Assembly (NCBI RefSeq): GCF_964355755.1
Contig: NC_092673.1
Coordinates: 3,105,001-3,169,000 of the forward strand
Direction of reading: 5' to 3'
Length of the DNA: 64,000 bases
Origin: Antedon mediterranea
Lineage: Eukaryota > Echinodermata > Crinoidea > Comatulida > Antedonidae
The notes below the pieces were generated by a model. That model saw only the letters and a program-made list of their open reading frames with translations. It was not told the DNA's origin and did not search any database. How positions within the stretch are numbered: the stretch's first letter is position 1; the number at the start of each line of letters is the position of its first letter. Shown here in pieces: positions 51,819 to 64,000 of the stretch. A program made the translations under genes and the position numbers.

Positions 51819-51824
51819 TTTATT
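51819..51824 (-). terminator. Candidate protease poly(A) signal
   Basis: TTTATT on the plus strand is AATAAA on the minus strand, about 155 bases past the stop. Another copy at 51967-51972 lies only five bases past the stop and is less likely to be the used one. Confidence 0.35.
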
Positions 51825-51976
51825 ATCATAGACATTACTACATAAACTACATTAATTTTTCAAATTACCGTATTTGCCTAAGTGCATGTGTATACGCCTA
51901 TTTTATTCAATGAATTACAAGAGGTTATATTGATGATTATTCTTGCAGAACAGTATGTCATTCAATTTTATTATTT

Positions 51977-54769
<2,793 letters not shown>

Positions 54770-54824
54770 ACTGACTGGTTGAGTCTTCACTGGTACAGTA
54801 GGTAACAAGGAACATATTTTTTGG

Positions 54825-54833
54825 CTTTATATA
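54825..54833 (-). promoter_or_regulatory. TATA box of the protease gene
   Basis: The minus strand reads TATATAAAG about 56 bases before the ATG. Transcription should start around 54800, giving a 5' UTR of roughly 30 bases. A TATA promoter fits a regulated, cell-type-specific secreted enzyme. Confidence 0.6.
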
Positions 54834-55201
54834 GAAAATCAAATTGTTTACAGATAATATTTCTAACATAATGTGAACTACATTATTAGTTACAGATGCT
54901 TGTTTGTAGACTAATTGCCTACAATTATTAGTTTTAATTATAAATATTATCTTAATTTAATTTGATTTACGGTAATTAGTGGAGAAAGATTTGTTTCTGT
55001 CAACATTAATATAATCTTCCCTACAATGTAAACATTTGATTTAGATTAATTTGATTAATTATTTGCCAACAAAATTAGTGCGATAGTACTGTATTTAGTT
55101 AGTGCTAATTGTTAGTAAATCTGATTGGTCAGAAGTACATCACGACGTAATACTGAAGTTAAATGTCGCCCTCTATAACTGGTGAACCGCCGTTTCTCAT
55201 C

Positions 55202-55215
55202 GCCATCTTCCTTTC
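55202..55215 (+). promoter_or_regulatory. EIF3A: YY1-like site and TOP-like pyrimidine tract at EIF3A start region
   Basis: GCCATCTT, the YY1 core, overlaps the pyrimidine run CTTCCTTTC. In animals such a combination often marks the start site of ribosomal-protein and translation-factor genes and makes the mRNA respond to growth signalling. No TATA box is present on this side. Confidence 0.45.
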
Positions 55216-55318
55216 AAGGTGTTCCTCCATGTGTTGAGGGTGTCGAGGGTTTATTTGCTATTTTAAACCCATTTATACCCTTTTTAAAAAAGTCTTATAC
55301 CTAAATAAGCATATCATT

Positions 55319-55367
55319 ATGCCTATATATTTTCAAAAGCCAGAAAATGCTCTTAAAAGAGCAAAAG
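55319..55367 (+). CDS. EIF3A: EIF3A exon 1: start codon
   Basis: ATG at 55319 opens [16 protein letters not shown], the conserved eIF3a N terminus. Donor GTAAGG, phase 1. Confidence 0.95.
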
Positions 55368-58300
55368 GTAAGGCTGTAATTAGGAAATTTATGAAATCAA
55401 TGTGTCCGATATCTCGCCGGCTGGCTAGGCAACCCAACCAGATTATTGCAAAATCCAAAATACCATGCTCCAGTAGGCTACTGTAGTACTAGAGAGAGTA
55501 GGCTTGGCCTAGTGTCCAGCTGTTGGTGCTTGACCGAGCCTATAGACCAGCTAGTAGTAGTGTGCCGTGTGAACTCTAGGGCTTACCCTATCTAGCTATA
55601 GGCCTATATATATTAATTATTATTTATAAGCGGCAAGCCGCAGTAACTACTTTTTAATATCACCATCTGTATCGGCTTGGACTTTTTTTGGCACTGTATG
55701 ATGATGGTTTGCATTTATCTAGGTTAAGCTAGCTAGTGTAAAGTTTTATATTAAACATGTTATTCTTATGTGCATTGTAGAGTTTATTGATGTTGGGAAG
55801 AAGCAGCCTGCTTTGGATGCATTGTATGATGTCATCAAAAGTAAGAAACATCGAACCTGGCAAAAGATCCATGAACCCATCATGAAGATGTACCTAACAT
55901 TATGTGTGGAGCTCCGCAAGAGCCACACAGCTAAAGAGGGGCTGTACCAGTACAAAATCATTTGTCAACAGGTACAGTAATCTTAAAACAAAATGAACGG
56001 TTGGGTGGGGCTGGAATGTTGCAAATGTCATCATTGTAACAAATCATAGACCTTGTTAACAAAAGTCATTGACACTAAAGCTCTGTCTACACTATCAAAC
56101 TTTATATGACAAAAAAATGTGAAGTACCCAAATATGGAAGTGATATGCACAAATATGGTAGTGCTATGACATCATCATGTCCATATATGGGCAAATCACA
56201 TTTTTTGTCACGTAATGTTTGATAGTGTAGAAAGAGCTTAACAAGCTAGATTCAACAAATAAAGAGTGATAAGACCTCAAATACTACTAGTAGTAAAGGT
56301 AGTATTGCCATCTTACTGTATGAATATATTTAATGCTTTTTCTCCAGATGAATGTGAAGTCTTTGGAAGATGTCGTCAAACAGTATTTGGACATGGCGGA
56401 GGAAAAGACTGAAGAAGCCAGAAAGGAGTCTGAGGAAGAGGCTAAGAAGGTACATGGAGAGATAATGGTGGTGGATGATCTTGACAACATCACAACACCA
56501 GAAAGGTAAACAGATAAAGTCATAAATGATCAGTGCATTTTAAAAAATGGGTCCATGTAATTGATAATGTAAGTTTAATCATATGAATCCTAATTATTTT
56601 TTGTATTTAATTTTTTTAATTTGGTATAAAATACTCAAAAACAACCAAAGGAAAAGTGTACAATAATTACGCCTAAACAGTACATAAAAATAACAATAAA
56701 AATAAACAATTAACATTATTTAGAACAATTCATTAATTTTTTCCCTGAATAGGAGTTAAATAGTTATAGGGAATTGTCATGTGTCCTTTAACAGGGCCGG
56801 GGCGTCCCAAATGGGATGCTACTGTGTAGTGTGCTCAAAGTAAAATGTTTCCATATGACATTTTTATTCTAAACTTACTAAACTGTTTGTTAAATTTACA
56901 CACAGCTTGCTCCTGAGTGCGGTCAGTGGAGAGGACACGCAGGCACGTACAGATCGTGTCATGTTGACCCCTTGGGTCAAATTCCTCTGGGAATCTTACC
57001 GTCAGTGTCTGGATCTGTTGCGTAACAACACTAAAGTTGAACAACTTTATCACATCATTGCTCAGAATGGTAAGTATTGCGCAACTTGTGGCGAAAGACT
57101 GGAAAAAAGTTTTATATATAACACTGCCAACTTGTGTCTCTATGTGGCTACTTCATATATCATAATGATCTTCTAAAACTGGTGTCAAGGATTGTCCAGC
57201 ACATGCCTTGCATTGACATTATGTCATTGACACAGTCGCTTACCCATCTACCACATATATACATCCACAATGGAAATCTCAAAATTATAGAATGCGTTTT
57301 ACAAAAAAGTCAAAATGTATACAAAGAAAACATAAATTGTTTTATTATTTCTGATATTCGTTCCTTTTATAGCCTTCAAGTTCTGTGCTAAATATACCAG
57401 AAAGACTGAATTTCGCAAACTTTGTGACAACGTAAGTAAAACATTTCATATATTAACAATTATCATATTATTATCTTGTAATATTGCTTCACATTTAGTG
57501 AGTATGTATTATTAATTTTTATGTTATTTTCTCAAAAATAGTTGCGCTCTCATTTGGGGTTGGTACAGAAGCACCACAACCAACAGACTGCAATCAATTT
57601 GAACAATGAAACGAGCCAACAGCTCAACATGGAGACCAGGCTAATGCAACTGGAGACGGCCATCAGCATGGAACTCTGGCAGGTAAGTCATTGATGCCAT
57701 TTATGAGGTTTTTGATTTGCGACAACTTATCTATGCATTGTCCTGGGCCTAAAAATCACCGAAATCGAGTGAAGAATATCCTAATGCATACAATGAATTG
57801 AAATCAAATCACATCTTTATTTGTTCTATATATAAAAAAGTGTGCATGAAAAAATTGTTTTCCTCAACAGAAATATGGTAAAACAAACAAAACATTCACA
57901 AATACATTTGATGAAATTACAATTTATAAAAATAAGAATAATTAAAACATGCATCAATAATCCCATAAAAAAGTACTGTATTGTATTTAGGTTAAAATTA
58001 TATTCCAATTTCAAAACTTTAAAATTTATATATTGGCTGTGCGCTATTATGATCTAACAATCTTTGAGTTAAAAATATGCATGGAATTTGGCAGAAATGA
58101 CAGCCGGTTTCTTGACGTATCAACTCTAGAAGCCCTAACTTCTATCTAGATCAAAAAGATACAGATTAACATAATGATAAAACTCTAGACTGGCTGACAC
58201 GTCATTGATTGCAGCCATCCTGTTTAACATATGCGAGTGTAGACACTGGTGGTCTCAACAGTCACCTAACTGTCTCCATTAGAAGAGATATAGAATAGAT

Positions 58301-61300
58301 AAAATATGATGATTGTGCACCTGGAATAATCACACGCTATTATTTTATTGCCATTTTAATAATTTACATAATAAAGTATATACATAGAAATTGTGTTGCT
58401 CTCAGTCCGTACACAAAACAAAACGGTGCAAAACCAAGACAAAAATGAAGTGATCTCGGGCTATTATTTCATTCTCATTTGCATAACTTGCATACTAAAT
58501 ATAATTATATACATAGAAAATTGTGTTGCTCTCAGACCGTAAACAACGGTTCAAAACAAGACAAAACTGGAATAATCTTGGGCCATTATTTCATTTCCAT
58601 TTGTTATATGCAGAGCGTAGATCATTATAGTAATAATATATATATATATATATTTTATCTGTATTTTATTGTTAACCGTTTTTGATGTTGTATTGTTTTA
58701 TGTTTCAAACCTGTTAGTGGCGGTATTTATCGCTGTTGGTTTTGATTGAATAAAATAAAAATAAAATAAAAATAAAATAAAATATATATCCTTAGAAAGA
58801 AGAAGGGGGCGAGGGGGTTGTGCGGGTGACAAAAACAATATTTAATATGGCAGTTGCATTGTTTGATGGAAAATTTTGACCCCCACATCACATCACCAAG
58901 TTATTTTTAGGCCTTTCAATAACTTATAATTGTATTGCTTAACTCTACTGTTGTTGACATGTGTCACTGTTGAATACTGATAAATTAAAATAAAAATTAT
59001 TCTAAATTTAAATTATCATAACCCATTATTTATGCCTACAGGAAGCATACAAAGCAGTTGAAGATATTCACAGCCTGATGGGTTTATCTAAGAAACCTCC
59101 AAAACCCCAGATGATGGCTAATTACTACCAGAAACTTGGTCTTGTATTCTGGAAATCTGGAAATGCGCTTTTCCATGCGTGCGCTTTACATCGTCTACTC
59201 CAGTTGTCTAGGGACCAGCGCAAGAATCTTACTCCAGAAGAAACTCAGAGGTAGATTATTAATGTGTTATTTATTTCATGACTATGTTGCTTGGCAAAAT
59301 AGAATTTAGCCAAGTATGGTACTTGTGTGTTTGTTAGCACGATAGCGCCCACACTTTTAAATTCTGAAATTTAGAATGTAAATAGGTACCATATACTTAC
59401 AGAACATGAAATTCACGAAACTCTGTTCATTATTAACTTAAGAAATAAAAAAAGAAATAAAATGTGTATTCTTTTAACATGGACTGAAATATCGTCATGC
59501 GCCCTCTGTGGTAATACTTCGCTCAGTTTCTGAGTGCTTTCATTTTAGATATTGCCATTATTGAATCTATCTGAGTCTGATATTGAGTCTATGCCCGGGC
59601 AGAACAAATAAATCATGAGTCTGCCATTGTTCTCCTTCACATAGATATAGTAGTAAATGGAAGGGTCTTGTTACAGTATTTGAATTAGTGTTTTGTATAC
59701 AGCTTGCACAGATGTTATCTAAAATTTAATTGTAACAAAAATGAGTAATATTTCTTATTTTTTATTTCTTTAGAATGGCGTCCCGTGTCCTATTAGCAAC
59801 ATTAACTATCCCAATTTCTCCGCCACGTAATGATATCGGTAACATGTTGGACATGGGTAATACCGCAATTGAAAATCAACGTAAATTAGCCAACTTGTTA
59901 GGACTTCAAAATCCACCAACCAGAATACAATTGATTAAGGATTTGGTAAGTATGACCAGGGATTTTTGCTTTGTATAGAAATTGTACAAAGGTAAAGGTC
60001 TTTCACTATCAAACTAAAGTGTGATGTGCCCAAACATGATAGTGATATGCCCAAATATGGTAGTGATATAACATCATGTCCATATATGGGCACATCACAT
60101 TTTGTTGTCACATAAAATTTGATAGTGTAGACAGAGATTTATAGTATAGATAAACAAATTAAAATGTATTTTATTCTGTGATGAACACCTAAGCCAGAGA
60201 TATGATCAAAGCTTTGACTTAGGATTTGATTATCTTTCATGTTTAATGTACAAAACACTAATTCAAAGTAAAACGACCTGTAGGAAGACCAAGAAATAAC
60301 TGGATGAATCAAATAAAGAAAGACTTGCAAGGACTAGTAGTAGGGATAACGATGTAAAATTAAAAGTTAATATTTTGCAAACAAATTATACATTGCCTGT
60401 TAGTATTTTGTATCAATATTATAATAAAGAAAGAATTATGAAAATATGACTTGTAGTTTTCGAAATATAGGGTTTAAAACATCGCCGAAGAATTTCAATG
60501 CATTATTTTCCCGTGTAATTGGACAGGCCTGACACCATGTGACTTCACGGCACTTGCGAGAAAATTATTCCGCTGTGTATTGATTCGCGTCAACCAATCA
60601 AAGGGCGAGAATCCAAAATCGTTCAACCGTGAGACATGAGGAGCGGTCGAATGCGAAGGTTTGATTGGCTTGCAATGACATCATACCATAAAATGGCGTT
60701 TTTGTAGTTGAGCCTCTCGGAATTTTCCAAAAATTATTTTTAAAATGGACAAAACAGCTATTTTTCATGGTATATGGGCTGTTACTATGAAATATTCGAA
60801 TTATATAGACCTCATATCGGGATAAAACTGTTTTTTTAGCACTTAAAATTAATATTTTTCTTAGTAACAAGCACATGGTATGTGGAACTATATTATCTTG
60901 GTGTAGGAATAAAATACATTTTGAGGTCATAAGAGGCTCAACTACAAAAATAAGGTTGAAAATGGTAGGTCATTGAGCCTTCCGAGGGTTTCGTAGTAAA
61001 CAAAAGCTATACGCGCTAGGCGATAACGATCTTTTAACCACTATATTAACATTTTTGGTTGAATGAAATGAAAATAAAAAATACTTGATCTTATAGAATA
61101 ATAGGTAAATGAATATTTACTCAAAAGGACATTTTCATAATTAATTTATTTTCAGAATAATTACCTAATAAAAAGTGTTTACCAAAGTAAAAAAATACCG
61201 CGTCAATGACATTGCGCGCATAGTAACGTGCGCGCTGTTTAATCGTGGTAATGAAAATGGAGTCAGCTCTCGGTATCCCTACTAGTAGACACTAACACAA

Positions 61301-63862
61301 TAACAAACCATCCTGCCATAAACAGAAAAAAATGGAAACAAATTGTGGAAAGCGTAATGTCGGAAGACGGAAAACGTTAGCAACAACAATCATGTTCTGA
61401 GAGAATCCTATCATCTGTCCAGTATTATAGGCAAATTCTCAAATACAGTGTCACACATATCACATGTGATGCCTGTAACATAATACAGGTGCCACAAGTT
61501 ATCAGTTTATTTCTCATACAGGTTAAATACAACGTAGTGCAGTTTGTACACCCACAACTGGCAAATCTTTTCAACTACATGGAGGTTCAGTTTCACCCCC
61601 TGAAGCTTTGTAAACGCTTGGTTGAGGTTTTCGACTACCTACGCGAGGGAAACGAGTTGGATTACTCGCAGTATGTTCCGTCCCTTGAGAAGAACACCAT
61701 CATTCGCCTTCTGAAGCAAGTGTGTCAGGTTTACCAGACTATACAATTTAAGCGCTTATGCGAGTTGGTGCCGTTTGCCACGCCGTTTCAACTGGAAAAG
61801 ATTATCGTAGACACTGCTCGGAACGGAGATGTTTCTGTAAGTTTATATGAAAAATAGTAGTCAAGTTGTTATTGTTGTATATGATTATTCATAGCTGAAT
61901 AGAATATGTTGCCAAGTAATTACTGTAGTTTACCAATATTACCCTGGAAGTCATTCCTGCCCCGTCCTGGGATTAATATAACAATTCTGAAAATTATATT
62001 TATAAACTGTATATCTCCTGGTATAATCCCACCCAGGTGGTCAATGCTTAAAGTAATTTTTACTTGTTTTGATCTCCTTTCACACATTGTTTTCTTTTTT
62101 CTTTTCTTATTGTTCATATTTCTGTTCCTTTTGTTCAATGTGTGGAAAATAAATAAATGAAACAAACAAAACAAAACCCACCTAGAACACAAAATTTGGC
62201 CGATTTTGGGTGAGTGGGACTATACCCAGGGAAACCCTTATTCATTAAATAAATGATTGGCAAGCATTTCTTGAAAAACTCTTCTGAAGTTGATAGAGAG
62301 AGGCCTACATCCAGACAAAAGGGGATATGTCTTTCTGTGAAATCGGACATAAAGTAGGTGGTGGGATTAGACCCGAAGTGGGATTATACCGGAGGATATA
62401 TGGTATATATTATTATATTTCTATTGAACCTTTCTCCTCTAAACTCTAGAATAAAAAAAGGTGCAATTTAAACAATTTTAACTTTAATTTTCAACATTAA
62501 AGGTAAGAATGGATCATGGAACTCAATCGTTGAGCTTTGGAAAGGACATGTCTGTGTCCACTACCGAATCAACTGAAGGACCAAAGCTTCAGCCAATGCC
62601 TGCTGAACAGATTCGTAACCAGCTTACTGAGATGTCATCGGCTCTCCACAAATCACTTCAGTTGATAAAACATCAAGATATCAAGGTAATTTTATATACT
62701 TTCAACATATTTTAATACATGTGTGGTTTCTTGCAATATATACGATTGTGGATAATAATGTAGCTATATCAATGTTTCACTTGCAAATTGAATTTCTACA
62801 TACCACATGATAGAGTGAGTTGAGTTAGACAGTGGAACCGTAGTTATGTAGCCATAACATCGGCAAGGGTTCAAGGCTCATTCGTTCCATGGTTCTGGTG
62901 GTAGAACAATTCTTCTCGAATAAAGACTATAAACTGTAGGTCCAGTGTACACATCTAGCTCCTGTGCACTTCAAAGAACCTAGTACATCTTTTGAGACGA
63001 GTAGGGGTTACCCCAGTGTACTAGTACACACACAGCCTTGTTTCGCTTTTGTATTCACGAAAGTTATCTTTATTTTTTTAATATTGGTAGTAAAAATTGG
63101 TATTGTCTTGTTATATTTCAGGCTGACCTGATTGACCAGAAGCAGAAGATAATTCGGAACTATCTTCGTACCGCCCGTAAAGAACACGATCTTATCTTGG
63201 CCCGTCGTCATATCATTGAGGAGCGCAAAGAGAAGCTGGAGAGTATTAGCACCCAGAGAGTAAGTCATTTCCACGCTATTGTATAGAAACTAAAGTAGTC
63301 TGTCTAAACTATCAAACTAGTTTGACAAAAAGTGTGAAGTATGGTAGTGATATGCCTAAATATGGTAGTGATATGCCCAAATATGGTAGTGATATGACAT
63401 GTCCATATATGGGCACACATTTTTTTGTCGCACATAAATTTTGATAGTGTAGACAGAGCTTTAGGATATTAGAATTACGTTTTTATTCTGTGATGAACAC
63501 CTAAGCCAGAGATATGACCAAAGCCTTGACTTTGGATATGATTATCTTTCATGTTCTGAGAGAATCGTATCATCTGTCCAGTAGCAAATTCCTATCAATA
63601 AACAACAAGAAAATAATTATCGTGACTAATTAATATTAACTGTTACATTTAGGAAAAAGAGGAACAGGAAGAACAAGAGAAGCAGCAAAGATTACAGCGT
63701 ACTGCGGAAGAACAAAGGTTGAAACGAGAAGCAGAAGAACGCAAGAAGAAGAAGAAAGAGGATGAACTGAAGGAGATTCAGAAGAAACAAGCTCAACAAC
63801 GTTTGGATAACCTGAAGCAATCGGCTTTGGGAAAGAAAGTTATTGAGAAACTTAACAAAGAG
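55319..63862 (+). CDS. EIF3A: Eukaryotic translation initiation factor 3 subunit A (3' end outside window)
   Basis: Twelve exons (55319-55367, 55781-55971, 56348-56505, 56906-57069, 57373-57431, 57542-57682, 59042-59250, 59774-59945, 61522-61836, 62503-62685, 63122-63259, 63653-63862) join in frame to 663 residues. The start [15 protein letters not shown] and the strings [34 protein letters not shown] and QPMP.EQIRNQL match animal eIF3a closely. The N-terminal half is helical repeats leading into the PCI domain (about 320-500), which nucleates the eIF3 core with eIF3c. From about 550 it becomes a highly charged coiled coil ([11 protein letters not shown], then Glu/Lys/Arg-rich), which contacts eIF3b and the 40S subunit. 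The remaining coiled coil and the charged C-terminal repeats lie beyond 64000. eIF3a scaffolds eIF3 on the small ribosomal subunit. No break or missing segment is seen in the part present. Confidence 0.97.
55781..55971 (+). CDS. EIF3A: EIF3A exon 2
   Basis: Acceptor CATTGTAG, donor GTACAG. Encodes [16 protein letters not shown] through [10 protein letters not shown], first helical repeats. The intron 1 phase-1 codon is restored as Glu. Confidence 0.95.
56076..56240 (+). mobile_element. TA-flanked inverted-repeat element, copy 17
   Basis: Full length with TA at both ends, in EIF3A intron 2, ending about 108 bases before exon 3. It has CCAAATATGG and CCATATATGG intact. Confidence 0.9.
56348..56505 (+). 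CDS. EIF3A: EIF3A exon 3
   Basis: Acceptor TTTTTCTCCAG, donor GTAAAC. Encodes [20 protein letters not shown] and an acidic helix ending in DLDNITTPE. Phase 2 out. Confidence 0.95.
56906..57069 (+). CDS. EIF3A: EIF3A exon 4
   Basis: Encodes [18 protein letters not shown] and [15 protein letters not shown], among the most conserved parts of the subunit. Phase 2 in, phase 1 out. Confidence 0.96.
57373..57431 (+). CDS. EIF3A: EIF3A exon 5
   Basis: A 59-base exon after TTTTATAG, encoding [20 protein letters not shown]. Phase 1 in, phase 0 out. Confidence 0.94.
57542..57682 (+). CDS. EIF3A: EIF3A exon 6
   Basis: Encodes [20 protein letters not shown] and ends AISMELWQ. Phase 0 at both ends. The acceptor AAAATAG lacks a strong pyrimidine tract. 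Confidence 0.94.
58321..58605. repeat. EIF3A: About 125-bp tandem duplication with partial third unit (EIF3A intron 6)
   Basis: GGGCTATTATTTCATT-like starts recur at about 58335, 58458 and 58579. The first two units each contain TTGTGTTGCTCTCAG and CAAGACAAAA. It is a diverged minisatellite-like array. A run of ATAAAATAAA follows at 58750-58785. Confidence 0.75.
59042..59250 (+). CDS. EIF3A: EIF3A exon 7
   Basis: Encodes [20 protein letters not shown] and [17 protein letters not shown]. Phase 0 in, phase 2 out. Confidence 0.96.
59774..59945 (+). CDS. EIF3A: EIF3A exon 8: start of PCI region
   Basis: Encodes [15 protein letters not shown] and [18 protein letters not shown]. Phase 2 in, phase 0 out. 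Confidence 0.95.
59993..60141 (+). mobile_element. TA-flanked inverted-repeat element, copy 18
   Basis: In EIF3A intron 8, starting about 48 bases after exon 8. The left outer TIR is diverged and the right arm ends GACAGAGATTTA. It is followed by a 75-bp segment that also follows copy 19. Confidence 0.87.
60160..60242. repeat. Element-flanking segment shared by EIF3A introns 8 and 11
   Basis: TTTATTCTGTGATGAACACC...TTGATTATCTTTCATGTT lies just after element copy 18 and again, with a few changes, after copy 19 (63479-63556). The second copy continues into CTGAGAGAATC, also found at 61398-61420. Confidence 0.8.
60271..60356 (+). mobile_element. Non-LTR retrotransposon (LINE) C-terminal fragment
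   Basis: The frame [20 protein letters not shown] followed by a stop matches the R-G-R-P-x-x-x-W-x-x-x-I-x-x-D-L pattern that closes many LINE ORF2 proteins. Only this end is present; no reverse-transcriptase motif is seen upstream. A 5'-truncated insertion is likely. Confidence 0.5.
60593..60669. repeat. Inverted CCAAT-box pair
   Basis: AACCAATCAAAG at 60593 and GTTTGATTGGCT at 60657 are inverted copies about 50 bases apart, in GC-richer DNA. They could be part of an insertion or an intronic promoter-like segment. Confidence 0.4.
60699..60950. mobile_element. Third inverted-repeat element candidate in EIF3A intron 8
   Basis: TTTTTGTAGTTGAGCCTCT at 60699-60717 is the exact reverse complement of 60932-60950. 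The pair encloses about 214 bases with no recognisable coding sequence. A single copy in this window, so mobility is inferred. Confidence 0.55.
61421..61462 (+). repeat. Single arm of the second inverted-repeat family
   Basis: AGTATTATAGGCAAATTCTC...CACACATATCA matches the left arm at 19942-19983. It ends about 60 bases before EIF3A exon 9. Confidence 0.6.
61522..61836 (+). CDS. EIF3A: EIF3A exon 9: PCI domain
   Basis: A 315-base exon holding most of the PCI winged-helix region, with [29 protein letters not shown] and the [16 protein letters not shown] segment. Phase 0 at both ends. Confidence 0.96.
62503..62685 (+). CDS. EIF3A: EIF3A exon 10
   Basis: Begins with the end of the PCI strand ([13 protein letters not shown]) and carries [19 protein letters not shown]. 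The exon starts with the bases GTAAG right after AAAG, which resembles a donor, but homology and frame support an acceptor here. Confidence 0.93.
62810..63035 (+). repeat. SINE-like segment in EIF3A intron 10
   Basis: A B-box-like GGTTCAAGGCTC near 62868 is followed by a GC-richer, non-coding body (GAACCTAGTACATC, GAGACGAGTAGGGG). The layout is that of a tRNA-derived SINE with a conserved body, but only one copy is seen here. Confidence 0.4.
63122..63259 (+). CDS. EIF3A: EIF3A exon 11
   Basis: Start of the charged coiled coil: [20 protein letters not shown] and LESISTQR. Phase 0 at both ends. Confidence 0.95.
63291..63463 (+). mobile_element. TA-flanked inverted-repeat element, copy 19 (longest)
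   Basis: In EIF3A intron 11. Three consecutive ATGGTAGTGATATG units make this the copy with the longest internal array. TA is present at both boundaries. Confidence 0.9.
63653..63862 (+). CDS. EIF3A: EIF3A exon 12: Glu/Lys/Arg-rich coiled coil
   Basis: 70 codons of charged helix ([28 protein letters not shown]) ending KVIEKLNKE before GTATGT. Further exons lie past the window. Confidence 0.93.
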
Positions 63863-64000
63863 GTATGTCACTTGTTATTAGAGAGCTTAGCATATAAAAT
63901 AAGGGGTTAGATCATTGTTGATATTAAATTTAAAATGATTAAAGACACGTTCGTGTTTTTCACAAACTGCATTTTATATACAATCAAATATTATATGAGC

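Larger units (their letters stand above)
48753..51976. other. Intergenic region between FGFRL1 and the protease
   Basis: The two genes converge here. Apart from element copy 16 and possible distal FGFRL1 poly(A) signals, I see only AT-rich sequence. No open frame has recognisable domains. Confidence 0.8.
54770..55318. promoter_or_regulatory. Divergent promoter region between protease and EIF3A
   Basis: 549 bases separate the two start codons. The left side holds the protease TATA box. The right side holds a YY1-like word and a pyrimidine tract. The middle is AT-rich, plus TAGAGGGCGA (minus strand, near 55150-55160), the 3' half of a CTCF-like site. No coding sequence is seen. Confidence 0.6.

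Noticed and set aside
48610-51976. Missing tyrosine kinase domain downstream of the FGFRL1 tail
   Set aside because: I looked for kinase exons (HRD, DFG contexts) after the stop and found none. The gene is FGFRL1, not a truncated FGFR.
57134-57391. 85-codon frame across EIF3A intron 4 and exon 5
   Set aside because: Different frame from EIF3A and no similarity; a shadow of intron sequence.

Overview
This is a window from an animal nuclear genome. It is intron-rich and AT-rich, with GT-AG introns and dispersed repeats in nearly every large intron. The protein set, and the presence of an FGF-receptor-like gene with the deuterostome FGFRL1 layout, fit an invertebrate deuterostome. An echinoderm is my best guess, partly from the recurring AGGCCTA words, but the species cannot be fixed from sequence alone.

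Three protein-coding genes can be modelled exon by exon with consistent reading phase. (1) Plus strand, about 1586-48609: FGFRL1, a fibroblast-growth-factor receptor with three Ig domains and one membrane span but no tyrosine kinase. It has six coding exons, 505 residues, and first and second introns of about 26 kb and 18 kb. (2) Minus strand, 54769 down to 51977: a secreted proteinase K/aqualysin-type subtilase. It has eight exons, 368 residues, and a complete Asp-His-Ser triad. (3) Plus strand, 55319 to beyond the right edge: EIF3A, the PCI-domain scaffold subunit of translation initiation factor 3. Twelve exons (663 residues) lie inside the window and the C-terminal part is cut off.

Layout: 1-1553 upstream or 5' untranslated region of FGFRL1; 1554-48752 FGFRL1; 48753-51976 intergenic; 51977-54769 protease; 54770-55318 a compact divergent promoter; 55319-64000 EIF3A. 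The protease side of the divergent promoter has a TATA box. The EIF3A side has a YY1-like and pyrimidine-rich start region typical of translation-machinery genes. The three genes have no obvious shared pathway.

The most striking non-genic signal is one family of short inverted-repeat elements (MITE-like, 19 recognisable copies or fragments, both orientations, all in introns or intergenic DNA). They share a terminal inverted repeat reading AAGCTCTGTCTACACTATCA and TA at the insertion boundaries. Inside is an array of about 21-bp units that varies in number from copy to copy. Most copies carry two or three perfect CC(A/T)6GG motifs (CArG boxes). A second inverted-repeat family, a dispersed repeat with a hammerhead-like hairpin, tRNA-derived SINE-like heads, a LINE C-terminal fragment and many short tandem duplications make up the rest of the recognisable repeats.
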